Below are positions 1-8,926 of a stretch of DNA of 64,000 nucleotides, piece by piece. Location: assembly GCF_014217855.1 (NCBI RefSeq), contig NZ_CP059059.1:1116001-1180000 (forward strand). The letters run 5' to 3'. How positions within the stretch are numbered: position 1 is the stretch's first letter; each line of letters begins with the position of its first letter. Below the pieces are notes generated by a model. That model had not been told where the DNA came from and did no database searches. It saw only the letters and a program-made list of their open reading frames with translations. Made by a program: the position numbers and the translations under genes. This stretch comes from Synechococcus sp. HK01-R. GTDB lineage: Bacteria; Cyanobacteriota; Cyanobacteriia; PCC-6307; Cyanobiaceae.

Positions 1-132
1 GCTGCGGCAGGCAGCACCAGCACCTCGGTGGCCAAGCGCATGGCCAAGGCAGCGGGGCGTCTGGCCAGCGGCGGCAGCTTGCTGTCGACCACCGCTGGAA
101 GCAACGGGATCAATTCTCCGGCCCGTAGCTAA
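1..132 (+). CDS. C-terminal tail of an unidentified protein (partial)
   Basis: An open frame enters the window from the left and ends at TAA 130-132, giving 43 residues rich in Ala, Gly, Ser and Thr with a few Lys and Arg. It stops 3 bp before the convergent aroC stop codon. Composition looks coding, but the tail is too short and low in complexity to assign a family. The 5' part lies outside the window. Confidence 0.55.
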   Translation, partial: AAAGSTSTSVAKRMAKAAGRLASGGSLLSTTAGSNGINSPARS

Positions 133-135
133 GCG

Positions 136-1227
136 TCACGCCAGCAGGCTGCACTGACCCTGTTGGCGCAAGAGGTGATCGGCTAACACCAGATTCACCA
201 TCGCTTCCACCATCGGTACGGCCCTTGGCAGCACGCAGGGGTCGTGCCGTCCCTTTGCAGCCAGGGTCGTGGCCTGGCCGGCGGCATTGATCGTTTGTTG
301 TTCCTTGCGGATGGTGGCGGTGGGTTTGAAGGCCACCCGGATCAGAATCGGTTCGCCGTTGCTGATGCCTCCCTGGATCCCACCGGAGTTGTTGGTGGCA
401 GTGCGCAGGCGACCATCGTCTGTGGGCAGAAAGGCATCGTTGTGCTCGCTGCCTTTGAGCAGAGTCCCGGCGAAGCCCGATCCGATCTCGAATCCCTTCG
501 TGGCGGGTAGCGACATCACCGCCTTAGCCAGGTCGGCCTCAAGCTTGTCGAACACCGGCATCCCCAGCCCCACAGGTGGCTGGCGCACGATGCATTCGAT
601 CACGCCGCCACAGGAATCGCCATCCCGTCCGATCGCCTCGATCCGCTCGATCATCCGCTCGGCCATCAGCGGATCAGGGCAGCGAACGATGTTGGCCTCC
701 ACCGCATCGGCCTGAACGCTTGCAGGATCGATGCTTGCCTCCAAATCATGGATCCGTTTCACCCAGGCGATCACTTCCGTTCCATGGGTTTTGCGAAGTA
801 ATTGACGAGCGATCGCGCCGGCGGCCACGCGACCGATGGTTTCCCGCGCCGAAGCGCGACCGCCACCGCTCCTGGCTTGGATGCCGTATTTCGCCTGGTA
901 GGTCGCATCGGCATGGGAGGGCCGGAAGGCCACTTCCATTTCCTTGTAGTCCTGCGGACGCTGGTCCTTGTTGCGCACCACCAAGGCAATGGGTGTTCCA
1001 AGGGTGACGCCATCCAGCAGTCCACTGAGGATCTCGACCCGGTCGTCCTCCTTGCGCGGCGTGGTGATTTTGCTCTGCCCCGGTTTACGCCGGTCGAGCT
1101 CCGCTTGGATGGCCTCAAGATCCAGTTCCAGCCTCGGTGGGCAGCCATCGACGATCACGCCGACGCCTCCCCCATGGGATTCACCGAAGCTGCTGATGCG
1201 GAAGAGATCGCCGAAACTGCTGCCCAT
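136..1227 (-). CDS. aroC: Chorismate synthase
   Basis: This enzyme converts 5-enolpyruvylshikimate-3-phosphate to chorismate, the last step of the shikimate pathway, using reduced FMN; it is cytosolic. The 363-residue length fits the family. The N-terminal GESHG signature is near residue 16, the Arg/Gly-rich flavin segment [12 protein letters not shown] near 119-130, DSCGG near 204 and the IQGGISNG block near 283. The ATG at 1227 places the conserved [15 protein letters not shown] opening correctly. Its product feeds prephenate dehydratase encoded at 16670-17515. Confidence 0.97.
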   Translation of the reverse strand: MGSSFGDLFRISSFGESHGGGVGVIVDGCPPRLELDLEAIQAELDRRKPGQSKITTPRKEDDRVEILSGLLDGVTLGTPIALVVRNKDQRPQDYKEMEVAFRPSHADATYQAKYGIQARSGGGRASARETIGRVAAGAIARQLLRKTHGTEVIAWVKRIHDLEASIDPASVQADAVEANIVRCPDPLMAERMIERIEAIGRDGDSCGGVIECIVRQPPVGLGMPVFDKLEADLAKAVMSLPATKGFEIGSGFAGTLLKGSEHNDAFLPTDDGRLRTATNNSGGIQGGISNGEPILIRVAFKPTATIRKEQQTINAAGQATTLAAKGRHDPCVLPRAVPMVEAMVNLVLADHLLRQQGQCSLLA

Positions 1228-1264
1228 GGGGGCTCCTTGCTAGCAAGAGCGTAAAGACTCGTCT

Positions 1265-2548
1265 TCAGGCTGCGGGTGCGGCGGCAGGCCGAGGGCGTCG
1301 AGCTGTGGCGGGACGATGGCGCAAGGTCGGCCGTTGATGCAGGGCTGTGATGCTGGAGCTCTTGATTGATCCAGCTGCTGCCAGATCGTTTTGCAACCCA
1401 TGGGTGCAGCTGACCAGACGCGACCAGCTAGGGAGCTGATGGGCGACTGGCGTCTCCATCAGCTGGTGGATTCCAGGCTTCAGCAGAGTGGCAAAGCTCT
1501 GGAGCGCGAGCTCTTCGCTGTGGCGGTCGTAGGGAAGACGATTAATCGCTGAATCCAGTCCGAACTGCCGCACCCGGTCTTCTCCCACCCTGCGGTACAG
1601 CACTTCGAGGGTGGCTAATTCTTCCGGCGCCAGGCTGCGTCCTTCATGCTCCATGACTCCGCGAAGCACGGTGCGCAGGATTTCAGCCGCCATCCGCTGC
1701 AGTCCTTCCGCAGGGGTGGCACCAAGGGTTTTGTGTTTGTGATCAAACAGTCCCAGGTCCACTTGGGCGATTCGGCTGGACGCCACGTGGCGATAAACCT
1801 CAGAGAGAAGACCGATCTCCAGCCCCCAGTCGGAGGGGATCCGCAGGTTCATGGCCAGATCGCGGCTGAAGGCGAATTCACCTGCGAGCGGGTAGCGGAA
1901 GCCCTGGAGGTAGCGCAGATAAGGCAGTGGCCCGAAGATCTGTTCCAGGCTCGCCAGCAGAGGACCAACGAACAGCCGTGTCGCACGTCCCTGCAGGGCT
2001 TGTGTTTCCAGGGAGAGCCTGCTGTAGAAGGCTTTGACATAGGCCACGCCGTGGGAAGGGTCCAGGAGTGGCCTCAGCATTCGCTCGGGGTAGGCCGGAG
2101 AGAAGGTGCGAATGTCGGCATCAAACAGGCCGATCACCTCCGCTTGACGGCAGGCCACCCCCAGACCCTGCCAAACAGCCCAGCCTTTACCTGCCGGTCC
2201 AGTGACGTCGAGGCCCAGCTCGCGCATCGACTCCAGCAATTCACGAACGGCTGGTCCATTGGTCCAATGCACACGCACCGGGAAGGGCATGCCGCTGAAG
2301 AAGGCTTCGGCTGCGGCGACATCCTCCGGGCTGTCTGCTGCAAGGGCAATCACCAGTTCATGGAGCCCTTGCAGTTCCCCGAGCACGTCACGGATCAAGC
2401 CCAGGGCCGGCCGGCTGAATTCCTCCATCAGACAGGGGATCAGTAGGACTGTAGGGCGTTGCTGGAGCTGGCGCCGGAAGCCGGGAAGATCCAGATTGCC
2501 AAGCCCGTAGTCATGAATGGTGGCGATCAACCCCTGCTGAAAATCCAT
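1265..2548 (-). CDS. gpgS: Glucosyl-3-phosphoglycerate synthase (GT81 family)
   Basis: The family transfers glucose from a nucleotide sugar to 3-phosphoglycerate, the first step of glucosylglycerate synthesis, a compatible solute reported in marine cyanobacteria. The fold is GT-A, with the metal-binding DAD motif at residues 143-145 (LFDADIRTF) and a GPAGKGWAVW block at 117-126. I chose the internal ATG at 2548 (MDFQQG), not the 14-codon longer frame, because it matches the usual N-terminus and clears the divergent gene. About the last 45 residues are Ala/Pro/Arg-rich and look like a lineage-specific tail. It faces the GH13/gpgP pair, so the three genes form one solute module. The mannosyl version of the reaction cannot be excluded by eye. 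Confidence 0.88.
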   Translation of the reverse strand: MDFQQGLIATIHDYGLGNLDLPGFRRQLQQRPTVLLIPCLMEEFSRPALGLIRDVLGELQGLHELVIALAADSPEDVAAAEAFFSGMPFPVRVHWTNGPAVRELLESMRELGLDVTGPAGKGWAVWQGLGVACRQAEVIGLFDADIRTFSPAYPERMLRPLLDPSHGVAYVKAFYSRLSLETQALQGRATRLFVGPLLASLEQIFGPLPYLRYLQGFRYPLAGEFAFSRDLAMNLRIPSDWGLEIGLLSEVYRHVASSRIAQVDLGLFDHKHKTLGATPAEGLQRMAAEILRTVLRGVMEHEGRSLAPEELATLEVLYRRVGEDRVRQFGLDSAINRLPYDRHSEELALQSFATLLKPGIHQLMETPVAHQLPSWSRLVSCTHGLQNDLAAAGSIKSSSITALHQRPTLRHRPATARRPRPAAAPAA

Positions 2549-2615
2549 GTGGTGATTAATGCGACAACAGGTCGTAGAGCGCTGTCCCATACCTGGGGCA
2601 GTTGCCGATGGATCG

Positions 2616-4358
2616 ATGCAGCAGCAGCAGCGGATGCAGCATCAAACGTTGCCATCGCTTCTCGCGGATCTCTACGACCAGCATTCTTCGGAAGAACTCG
2701 AGACGCTGTCGTCGCAATTGCTGCATTCCCGAGTGGCGTCAGGAAATGGCCATGCCGAGATTGCTGCCGAACGCCGCTGGAACGGTGCCACGTGTGTCTT
2801 GATCGCCTACGCCGATGCGGTGACGGCGGAGGGTGAGCCTGGCCTGCGCAGCTTGAAGCGGTTGATCGACGATCATCTCGCCCCCCTCGCCACGGTTCTG
2901 CATGTGCTGCCGTTTCTGAGGTCCACCAGTGATGGTGGCTTCGCCGTCTCGAGTCATGAGGAGCTGGAGGATCGCTTCGGTTCCTGGAGTGATCTGGCGG
3001 CGCTTGCCAACGGGCGTTGCTTGATGGCCGATCTCGTGCTGAACCATGTGTCCGCCTCCCATCCCTGGGTTCGGGGTTTTCTGCGTGGCGCGCAACCTTC
3101 CGCGCGCTGTGTTCTGGCCGCTTCACCCAACCCCTGCTGGGATCGAGTGGTGCGTCCACGCAGTTCGTCGCTGTTCACCACCCTGGCGACGGATCATGGG
3201 CCGGAAACGGTCTGGACCACGTTTGGGCCCGATCAGGTGGATGTGAACTGGCGGGATCCGGAGGTGCTGCTTGGCTTCAACCGTCTCTTGGAACGTCTCT
3301 GCAGCCATGGCGTCGGCTGGCTGCGCCTGGATGCGGTTGGTTTTGTCTGGAAAGAGCCCCACACCGACTGCATCCACCGTCCTCAGGCCCATCGGTTGGT
3401 GGAGATCCTGAGGCTCCTGCTGGAGGCGCGCTGTGTGGACGGGGTGGTGGTGACAGAGACGAATGTTCCTGAGCAGGAGAACCTTTCTTATCTGCAATCT
3501 GGGACTGAAGCCCATCTCGCCTACAACTTTCCACTGCCGCCCTTGCTGCTAGAGGCCAGCCTCAGTCGGCGGGCTGATCTGCTCAACAGCTGGTTAGCGC
3601 GTTGGCCTCAGCTTCCGCCGGATACGTCCATGCTCAATTTCAGCGCCTGTCATGACGGAATCGGTTTGCGCCCCCTTGAGGGCTTGATGGAGCCTGATCG
3701 ATTGCTGCAGTTCCTGCAGCAGTGTGAGCAGCGAGGCGGGCTGGTGAGCCACCGCCGTCTTGAGGACGGTCGCGAGGTGCCCTATGAAATCAACATCAGC
3801 TGGTGGAGCGCCATGGCTGATGCTGGTATCGACGCCTCACGCCTGCAGCGTCAGCGTTTCTTGCTGACGCAGCTGCTTGTGCTCGCCCTTCCGGGGGTGC
3901 CCGCCTTCTACCTTCCGGCGCTGCTGGCCAGTCCAAACGATCGCGCCTCGTTTCGGCGCACGGGCCATCGGCGCGATCTCCACCGAACGCGGTATTCAGT
4001 GGATCACCTGCAGCGGCTTCTCGCTGACCCAACGACTGAGGCCAGCAGGGTGTTGTTCGCTCTGCGTCAGGCGATGAAGGTGCGAGCTGAGCAACCAGCC
4101 CTACAGCCTTGGGCACCGATGCACGTGCTTAGCCAGGGGCGTTCCGATTTGGTGATCCTTCAGCGGGGCGAAGGAGCAGAAACGCTGCTTGCTGTTCACA
4201 ATTTCAGTGATGCTCGACTGAGTGTTCCCTTGCGCGCTTTGATCGCTACCCCTCCTGGGTCCCGATGGCAGGATTTGCTCTCCGGTCAGACCTTTTCCGA
4301 GGCCCAACAGGCCTTTGATCTGGAACCTTTTGCAGCGCACTGGTTCACGACAGCATGA
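2616..4358 (+). CDS. GH13_18 sucrose phosphorylase-like enzyme (probable glucosylglycerate phosphorylase)
   Basis: This is an alpha-amylase clan protein of the sucrose phosphorylase subgroup. The three catalytic carboxylates are visible: nucleophile Asp239 in GWLRLDAVGF, acid/base Glu281 in VVVTETNVP and the transition-state Asp347 in SACHDGIG. The ADLVLNHVS block (about 138-146) is region I of GH13. Relatives include sucrose phosphorylase and glucosylglycerate phosphorylase. Sitting between gpgS and gpgP argues for glucosylglycerate as substrate, which is inference. The start is uncertain: ATG at 2559, 2616 or 2634 are all in frame; 2616 leaves room for divergent promoters. It overlaps gpgP by 4 bp (ATGA), so the two are translationally coupled. 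Confidence 0.85.
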   Translation: MQQQQRMQHQTLPSLLADLYDQHSSEELETLSSQLLHSRVASGNGHAEIAAERRWNGATCVLIAYADAVTAEGEPGLRSLKRLIDDHLAPLATVLHVLPFLRSTSDGGFAVSSHEELEDRFGSWSDLAALANGRCLMADLVLNHVSASHPWVRGFLRGAQPSARCVLAASPNPCWDRVVRPRSSSLFTTLATDHGPETVWTTFGPDQVDVNWRDPEVLLGFNRLLERLCSHGVGWLRLDAVGFVWKEPHTDCIHRPQAHRLVEILRLLLEARCVDGVVVTETNVPEQENLSYLQSGTEAHLAYNFPLPPLLLEASLSRRADLLNSWLARWPQLPPDTSMLNFSACHDGIGLRPLEGLMEPDRLLQFLQQCEQRGGLVSHRRLEDGREVPYEINISWWSAMADAGIDASRLQRQRFLLTQLLVLALPGVPAFYLPALLASPNDRASFRRTGHRRDLHRTRYSVDHLQRLLADPTTEASRVLFALRQAMKVRAEQPALQPWAPMHVLSQGRSDLVILQRGEGAETLLAVHNFSDARLSVPLRALIATPPGSRWQDLLSGQTFSEAQQAFDLEPFAAHWFTTA

Positions 4359-5152
4359 GCATGCCTGCCTCCTCGTCATGGTCTTGGTGGGTGGTGAGCG
4401 ACCTCGATGGAACCTTGATGGACCATCGCTACGACTGGCAGCCTGCTCGGGAGACGATTGGCTGGTTGCAGGATCGAGGGATCCCTCTGATCCCTTGCAC
4501 CAGTAAGACGGCTGAGGAGGTGCGCCTCTTTCGAGCGGAGGCTGGTCTGCACGATCCCTACATCGTTGAGAACGGTGGGGCCGTGCATGGCGAGTCCATG
4601 GATGGCCAGCCTTGGACCTTGGCGCTGGGCGTGCCTGCAGCTGATCTGCGGCCCGTGTTGCTCGAGCTGGAGCATCGTCTCGGCACATCGTTGCCAGCGA
4701 TTGATGGTCTTTCAGGCATGGAAGCCCGCGCTTTGCTTGGTTTGGAGGGGGAGGCGTTGCGTCTGGCCTGTTGCCGGAGCTGGAGTCTCCCGTTTGTTCC
4801 GCCACCGCAGGATGAGCGCGCGCGTCTGTCGGAGTTGGCGCAGTCTCTTGGTGTGGCGGTGGTGCAGGGGAACCGCATGGGGCACCTGCTGGGTGCGGGG
4901 GTGAGCAAGGGGCGAGCACTACGCGCTTTGCAGGATCACCTGCAGCCCCCCAGGGCCAAGGTTTTGGCCCTTGGGGATTCCCCAAACGATTTACCGCTTC
5001 TGAATGCAGCGGATGTTTCCGTTGTTGTCCCCGGGCCAGCGGGTCCTCATCCAGTGTTCGCTGAGGCTCTCGATTCAGGCCGCTTCCTGCTGGCGGAAGC
5101 ACCCCACGCAACTGGGTGGGCGTTAGCCGTGCGCAGCGTGATTGCAGCCTGA
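4355..5152 (+). CDS. gpgP: Glucosyl-3-phosphoglycerate phosphatase (MPGP-type HAD hydrolase)
   Basis: This HAD-superfamily phosphatase of the mannosyl-3-phosphoglycerate phosphatase group dephosphorylates glucosyl-3-phosphoglycerate to glucosylglycerate. HAD motif I is VSDLDGTL with nucleophile Asp16 and Asp18; motif II is the CTSKTAEE Ser/Thr near 49-56; motif IV is LGDSPNDLPLL near 208-218. The 265-residue length fits. The start ATG overlaps the stop of the GH13 gene by 4 bp. Its partner kinase-like step is GpgS at 1265-2548. Confidence 0.88.
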   Translation: MSMPASSSWSWWVVSDLDGTLMDHRYDWQPARETIGWLQDRGIPLIPCTSKTAEEVRLFRAEAGLHDPYIVENGGAVHGESMDGQPWTLALGVPAADLRPVLLELEHRLGTSLPAIDGLSGMEARALLGLEGEALRLACCRSWSLPFVPPPQDERARLSELAQSLGVAVVQGNRMGHLLGAGVSKGRALRALQDHLQPPRAKVLALGDSPNDLPLLNAADVSVVVPGPAGPHPVFAEALDSGRFLLAEAPHATGWALAVRSVIAA

Positions 5153-5175
5153 GTGTCCAAGCCAAGAAGCGCACA

Positions 5176-5203
5176 ACAAAAAGCCCCCTCCGAAGAGGGG
5201 GCT
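5176..5203 (-). terminator. Intrinsic terminator of psbA
   Basis: A 9-bp perfect stem (5182-5190 with 5195-5203, loop CGAA) is followed on the minus strand by TTTTTGTT. It lies about 40 bp past the psbA stop. A short CTTTCC on the plus-strand side could also help end gpgP transcripts. Confidence 0.85.
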
Positions 5204-5242
5204 TTCCGGTTCAGTTGACCTGAACCTGTTGTTGATTCCAGA

Positions 5243-6322
5243 TCAACCGATGGCGGGAGCTTGCAGAGCCACGGGGGTGGACTCAGCAGCAGCCAGGTCG
5301 AGGGGGAAGTTGTGAGCGTTGCGCTCGTGCATCACTTCCATGCCGAGGTTGGCGCGGTTCAGCACATCAGCCCAGGTGTTCAGGACGCGGCCCTGACCAT
5401 CAAGGATGGACTGGTTGAAGTTGAAACCGTTCAGGTTGAAGGCCATGGTGCTGACGCCCAGGGCGGTGAACCAGATGCCGACCACAGGCCAGGCAGCCAG
5501 GAAGAAGTGGAGGCTGCGGCTGTTGTTGAAGGAGGCGTATTGGAAGATCAGGCGACCGAAGTAACCGTGGGCAGCCACGATGTTGTAGGTCTCTTCCTCT
5601 TGGCCGAACTTGTAGCCGTAGTTCTGGGACTCGCTCTCAGTGGTCTCGCGGACCAGGGAGGAGGTCACCAGGGAGCCGTGCATGGCGGAGAACAGGGAGC
5701 CACCGAACACACCAGCCACACCCAGCATGTGGAAGGGGTGCATCAGGATGTTGTGCTCAGCCTGGAACACCAGCATGAAGTTGAAGGTGCCGGAGATGCC
5801 GAGGGGCATGCCGTCAGAGAAGGAACCCTGACCGAAGGGGTACACCAGGAACACAGCAGAAGCAGCAGCCACAGGAGCGCTGTAAGCAACGCAGATCCAG
5901 GGGCGCATGCCGAGGCGGTAGGAGAGTTCCCACTCGCGGCCCATGTAGCAGAAGATGCCGATCAGGAAGTGGAACACAACCAGCTGGTAAGGACCGCCGT
6001 TGTAGAGCCACTCATCGAGGGAGGCCGCTTCCCAGATGGGATAGAAGTGCAGGCCGATGGCGTTGGAGGAAGGAACAACAGCACCGGAGATGATGTTGTT
6101 GCCGTAGATCAGGGAGCCAGCAACAGGCTCACGGATGCCGTCGATGTCGACGGGGGGAGCTGCGATGAAGGCAACGATGAAGCAGGTGGTGGCAGCCAGC
6201 AGGGTGGGGATCATCAGCACACCGAACCAGCCCACATAGAGGCGGTTGTTGGTGGAGGTGACCCACTCGCAGAAGGACTGCCAGCCATTGGCGCCGGAGC
6301 GCTGCTGAATGGTGGTGGTCAT
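5243..6322 (-). CDS. psbA: Photosystem II reaction centre protein D1, Glu-130 isoform
   Basis: D1 is a thylakoid membrane protein with five helices that binds P680, pheophytin, QB and the Mn4CaO5 cluster. In 359 residues I can read Tyr161 (TyrZ), Asp170, His198, His215, Ser264, His272, His332, Glu333, His337, Asp342 and Ala344, after which the C-terminal extension of 15 residues is cleaved. Residue 130 is Glu (CYMGRE), the state typical of the high-light D1:2 form, whereas D1:1 carries Gln. Upstream there is a plausible sigma-70 promoter at 6386-6415, and downstream a strong terminator. The divergent neighbour is a radical SAM protein. Confidence 0.99.
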   Translation of the reverse strand: MTTTIQQRSGANGWQSFCEWVTSTNNRLYVGWFGVLMIPTLLAATTCFIVAFIAAPPVDIDGIREPVAGSLIYGNNIISGAVVPSSNAIGLHFYPIWEAASLDEWLYNGGPYQLVVFHFLIGIFCYMGREWELSYRLGMRPWICVAYSAPVAAASAVFLVYPFGQGSFSDGMPLGISGTFNFMLVFQAEHNILMHPFHMLGVAGVFGGSLFSAMHGSLVTSSLVRETTESESQNYGYKFGQEEETYNIVAAHGYFGRLIFQYASFNNSRSLHFFLAAWPVVGIWFTALGVSTMAFNLNGFNFNQSILDGQGRVLNTWADVLNRANLGMEVMHERNAHNFPLDLAAAESTPVALQAPAIG

Positions 6323-6361
6323 GAGAACGGGAAAAGATGCTCCGAAGAGCGGTTACGGAAG

Positions 6362-6378
6362 GGCAGGGATGCCCTGCC
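6362..6378 (-). promoter_or_regulatory. Hairpin at the 5' end of the psbA leader
   Basis: GGCAGGG (6362-6368) and CCCTGCC (6372-6378) form a perfect 7-bp stem with a 3-nt loop. If the promoter at 6386-6415 is used, the hairpin sits within the first nucleotides of the mRNA, where 5' stems commonly affect stability. No Shine-Dalgarno sequence is close to the psbA ATG; a GGAG lies about 17 nt upstream. Confidence 0.5.
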
Positions 6379-6385
6379 ACGCACG

Positions 6386-6415
6386 ACTGTAACGGAACAT
6401 TGAGCTGTGTGTCGA
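6386..6415 (-). promoter_or_regulatory. Putative psbA sigma-70 promoter
   Basis: On the minus strand a -35 like TCGACA (6410-6415, 5 of 6 to consensus) is followed by an 18-bp spacer and a -10 like TACAGT (6386-6391). The predicted start near 6379 gives a leader of about 57 nt. GTTACAGT overlapping the -10 matches 7 of 8 positions of an RpaB HLR1 half-site; I see no convincing second half-site. Confidence 0.5.
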
Positions 6416-6498
6416 CGGCTTTGTGAAGCTGTTGTGAAGAAGCTTGAAGGGGCGTTGCGGCCTCGGTGGTTGTTAGCGTCCTGCCAATGGGCCGATCC

Positions 6499-8103
6499 AT
6501 GTCGCTGTCACCCTTTGCGCTTCAGCCCCCCGCTGCGGGTGAGCGCGTGCTGCTGGTGCGATTGCCCTGCAACCCCATCTTTCCGATCGGGCCGATCTAT
6601 TTGGCCGATCACCTCCACAAGTGTTTCCCTGGCCTGCCTCAGCGGATCCTCGATCTAGCCGCTTTGCCGGTGCTGGATGTGGAGCGCGTCTTGCTGGCTG
6701 TCATCGACCAGTTCCAGCCGACGTTGCTGGTGTTCTCGTGGCGCGATATTCAGATCTACGCCCCCGTTGATGGCCGCGGAGGCAACCCTCTTCAGAACTC
6801 CTTCGAGGTTTTTTACGCGCGCAATCCGCTGAAGCGTCTGCGAGGTGCCCTGGGTGGCGTCCGGCTGATGGCGAGTCACTACGGGGAGCTTTGGCGTAAC
6901 CAGCGCCTTGTGCGTCGGGGACTAGCGCGGGCTCAGCGCCACCGCTCGACGGCCCGGGCCGTGCTTGGTGGTGGCGCCGTCAGTGTTTTCTATGAGCAGC
7001 TTGGCCGTTCCCTCCCTAAGGGCACGATCGTTTCCCTCGGCGAGGGTGAACCCTTGCTGGAAAAGCTTCTGCTCGGGCATTCGCTGCAAAGCGAACGCTG
7101 CTACGTCGTTGGTGAGCCCCCCCGGCCAGGACTGATCCATGAACAGCCTGAAAGTCGCCCGAAGACGGCTTGCGATTACGCGTACATCGCTTCGATTTGG
7201 CCTCAGCTCGACTGGTATCTCGACGGAGGCGACTTCTACGTCGGCGTTCAGACCAAGCGGGGCTGCCCCCATAACTGCTGCTACTGTGTTTACACGGTGG
7301 TCGAGGGCAAGCAGGTGCGCCTCAACCCTGTGGAGGAGGTTGTGGCAGAGATGCGTCAGCTCTACGACCGAGGTGTGCGCGGTTTCTGGTTCACCGATGC
7401 CCAGTTCATTCCAGCCCGGCGTTACATCGACGATGCCAAGGAGCTGCTTCGGGCCGTGAAGGCCGAGGGGCTCACCGGCATCCGCTGGGCGGCTTACATC
7501 CGTGCCGACAACCTGGATGCCGAGCTCGCTGAGCTGATGGTAGCCACCGGGATGAGCTACTTCGAAATCGGCATCACCTCTGGCTCCCAGGAACTCGTGC
7601 GCAAGATGCGCATGGGCTACAACCTGCGCACCGTGCTCGAGAGCTGTCGGATGTTGGCAGCAGCCGGTTTCCGCGATCACGTGTCGGTGAACTACTCCTT
7701 CAACGTGATCGACGAACGCCCGGAGACGATTCGTCAGACCGTGGCGTATCACCGCGAGTTGGAGCGGATCTTCGGGGCTGACAGGGTGGAGCCCGCGATC
7801 TTCTTCATCGGCCTGCAGCCCCACACCCACTTAGAGCAGTACGGCTTTGATCAGGGGCTGCTGAAACCTGGCTACAACCCAATGAGCATGATGCCCTGGA
7901 CGGCGCGCAAGCTGCTCTGGAATCCGGAGCCGATGGGCAGCACCTTCGGGAGGATCTGTCTTGAAGCGTTTGACCGCAATCCAGGAGATTTCGGTCGCAC
8001 GGTGATGGATCTATTGGAGCGTGATTACGGCGTTGCGCCGTTGGATCAAGCGCTGCGCGCGCCGGTAGAGGGACGGGCCGCCTTGGCTAAAGCCGTGAGC
8101 TGA
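6499..8103 (+). CDS. Radical SAM protein of the PSII high-light acclimation family
   Basis: The N-terminal third resembles a cobalamin-binding-type Rossmann region (opening ERVLLVRLPCNPIFPIGPIYL). The middle holds the [4Fe-4S]/SAM signature CxxxCxxC, read as CPHNCCYC with Cys256, Cys260 and Cys263. The family name I recall for cyanobacterial homologues near psbA is 'photosystem II high light acclimation radical SAM protein'; the reaction is unknown to me. The gene is divergent from psbA with a 176-bp spacer. ATG at 6499 or 6487 is possible and neither has a clear ribosome site. Its 3' end overlaps the convergent CPBP gene by 58 bp. Confidence 0.85.
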   Translation: MSLSPFALQPPAAGERVLLVRLPCNPIFPIGPIYLADHLHKCFPGLPQRILDLAALPVLDVERVLLAVIDQFQPTLLVFSWRDIQIYAPVDGRGGNPLQNSFEVFYARNPLKRLRGALGGVRLMASHYGELWRNQRLVRRGLARAQRHRSTARAVLGGGAVSVFYEQLGRSLPKGTIVSLGEGEPLLEKLLLGHSLQSERCYVVGEPPRPGLIHEQPESRPKTACDYAYIASIWPQLDWYLDGGDFYVGVQTKRGCPHNCCYCVYTVVEGKQVRLNPVEEVVAEMRQLYDRGVRGFWFTDAQFIPARRYIDDAKELLRAVKAEGLTGIRWAAYIRADNLDAELAELMVATGMSYFEIGITSGSQELVRKMRMGYNLRTVLESCRMLAAAGFRDHVSVNYSFNVIDERPETIRQTVAYHRELERIFGADRVEPAIFFIGLQPHTHLEQYGFDQGLLKPGYNPMSMMPWTARKLLWNPEPMGSTFGRICLEAFDRNPGDFGRTVMDLLERDYGVAPLDQALRAPVEGRAALAKAVS

Positions 8104-8852
8104 CGCACCAGGAGGGCGCTGAGGGCCAGGATTCCGACGACTCCGCCGAGGGGATTGCCACCAGGACCTGTCAGCCATTGCGGTGAAAGGGGAGACCACT
8201 GAATCAGTCCCGACTGCAGGGCAAACCAGCCACCCACCAGTCCGCCGTGGAGGCCGACGCACCCCCAGAGAGATCCCTGATCGAGCCGCCGGCGGGTTGC
8301 CAGGGCTATCCCCAGTAGAAACAGCCCGATCAGCAAGCCCAGCATCGGCCAGAAGCCAAGGTTGAAGCGGGTATGCACCAGGCTGAAGATCAGCGCCTGA
8401 CCCGGAAGGGCCAAGCGCGGGCCAATGAGGTGGTTGAGCTCTCCCCAGAGCCAGCCTCGGAAGAGCAGTTCTTCCGCCAGGCCGACCCCAAGGCAGAGCA
8501 CTACGGCATTCAGGAGCTCCGCGAGGCTTAGATCCCCCAGCCACTGACCCCAGCCACCCGCCAGGCTGAGCCCTGTGATCAACAGCAGCAGAGCGAAGGC
8601 CCAGCCGAGGCCGCCGCGGAGTCGTGCACCTGGCCCTTCGCTGCGCTGAGACGACCTAACGCCCAGGGTTTGCCAGGGATGGGCGCTGTCCCAACGGATG
8701 CGCACCCAACTCGGCAGAACCAGCAGAAACAGCAGTTCGCTGACGAGGGTGCCCATCAGGTCTCTGGAGGCCAGCGGGATGCTCGGGAAGAGCCAGCTGA
8801 TCGGTTGGATCAGAAGCCAGCCCAGGCCATAGAGGGCTGGAATCAACAGCAC
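8046..8852 (-). CDS. CPBP (Abi) family intramembrane metalloprotease
   Basis: This multi-spanning membrane protein of about 268 residues has the CPBP glutamate motif EELLFRGW near residues 126-133 and a later hydrophobic segment FSLVHTRFN supplying a conserved His. Relatives process prenylated or other membrane substrates; the substrate here is unknown. The start GTG at 8852 is the first usable codon, but the frame stays open upstream through RRRWLP into the clpS 3' end without ATG or GTG, so the N-terminus is uncertain. It lies 74 bp after clpS on the same strand. Confidence 0.8.
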   Translation of the reverse strand: MLLIPALYGLGWLLIQPISWLFPSIPLASRDLMGTLVSELLFLLVLPSWVRIRWDSAHPWQTLGVRSSQRSEGPGARLRGGLGWAFALLLLITGLSLAGGWGQWLGDLSLAELLNAVVLCLGVGLAEELLFRGWLWGELNHLIGPRLALPGQALIFSLVHTRFNLGFWPMLGLLIGLFLLGIALATRRRLDQGSLWGCVGLHGGLVGGWFALQSGLIQWSPLSPQWLTGPGGNPLGGVVGILALSALLVRQLTALAKAARPSTGARSA

Positions 8853-8926
8853 GGTCGGTAGCCAGCGACGGCGCTGCCGCAGCCAGTCCTGCCAGCGGGC
8901 AGCGACAGACCGGCGGGCTGGAGTGC

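Noticed and set aside
4101-5174. A 357-codon minus-strand frame opposite gpgP
   Set aside because: It is Arg/Pro/Ser-rich without motifs, and gpgP on the other strand has full HAD motifs.
5261-6403. A 380-codon frame antisense to psbA
   Set aside because: Composition reflects the reverse of psbA codons; no family features.
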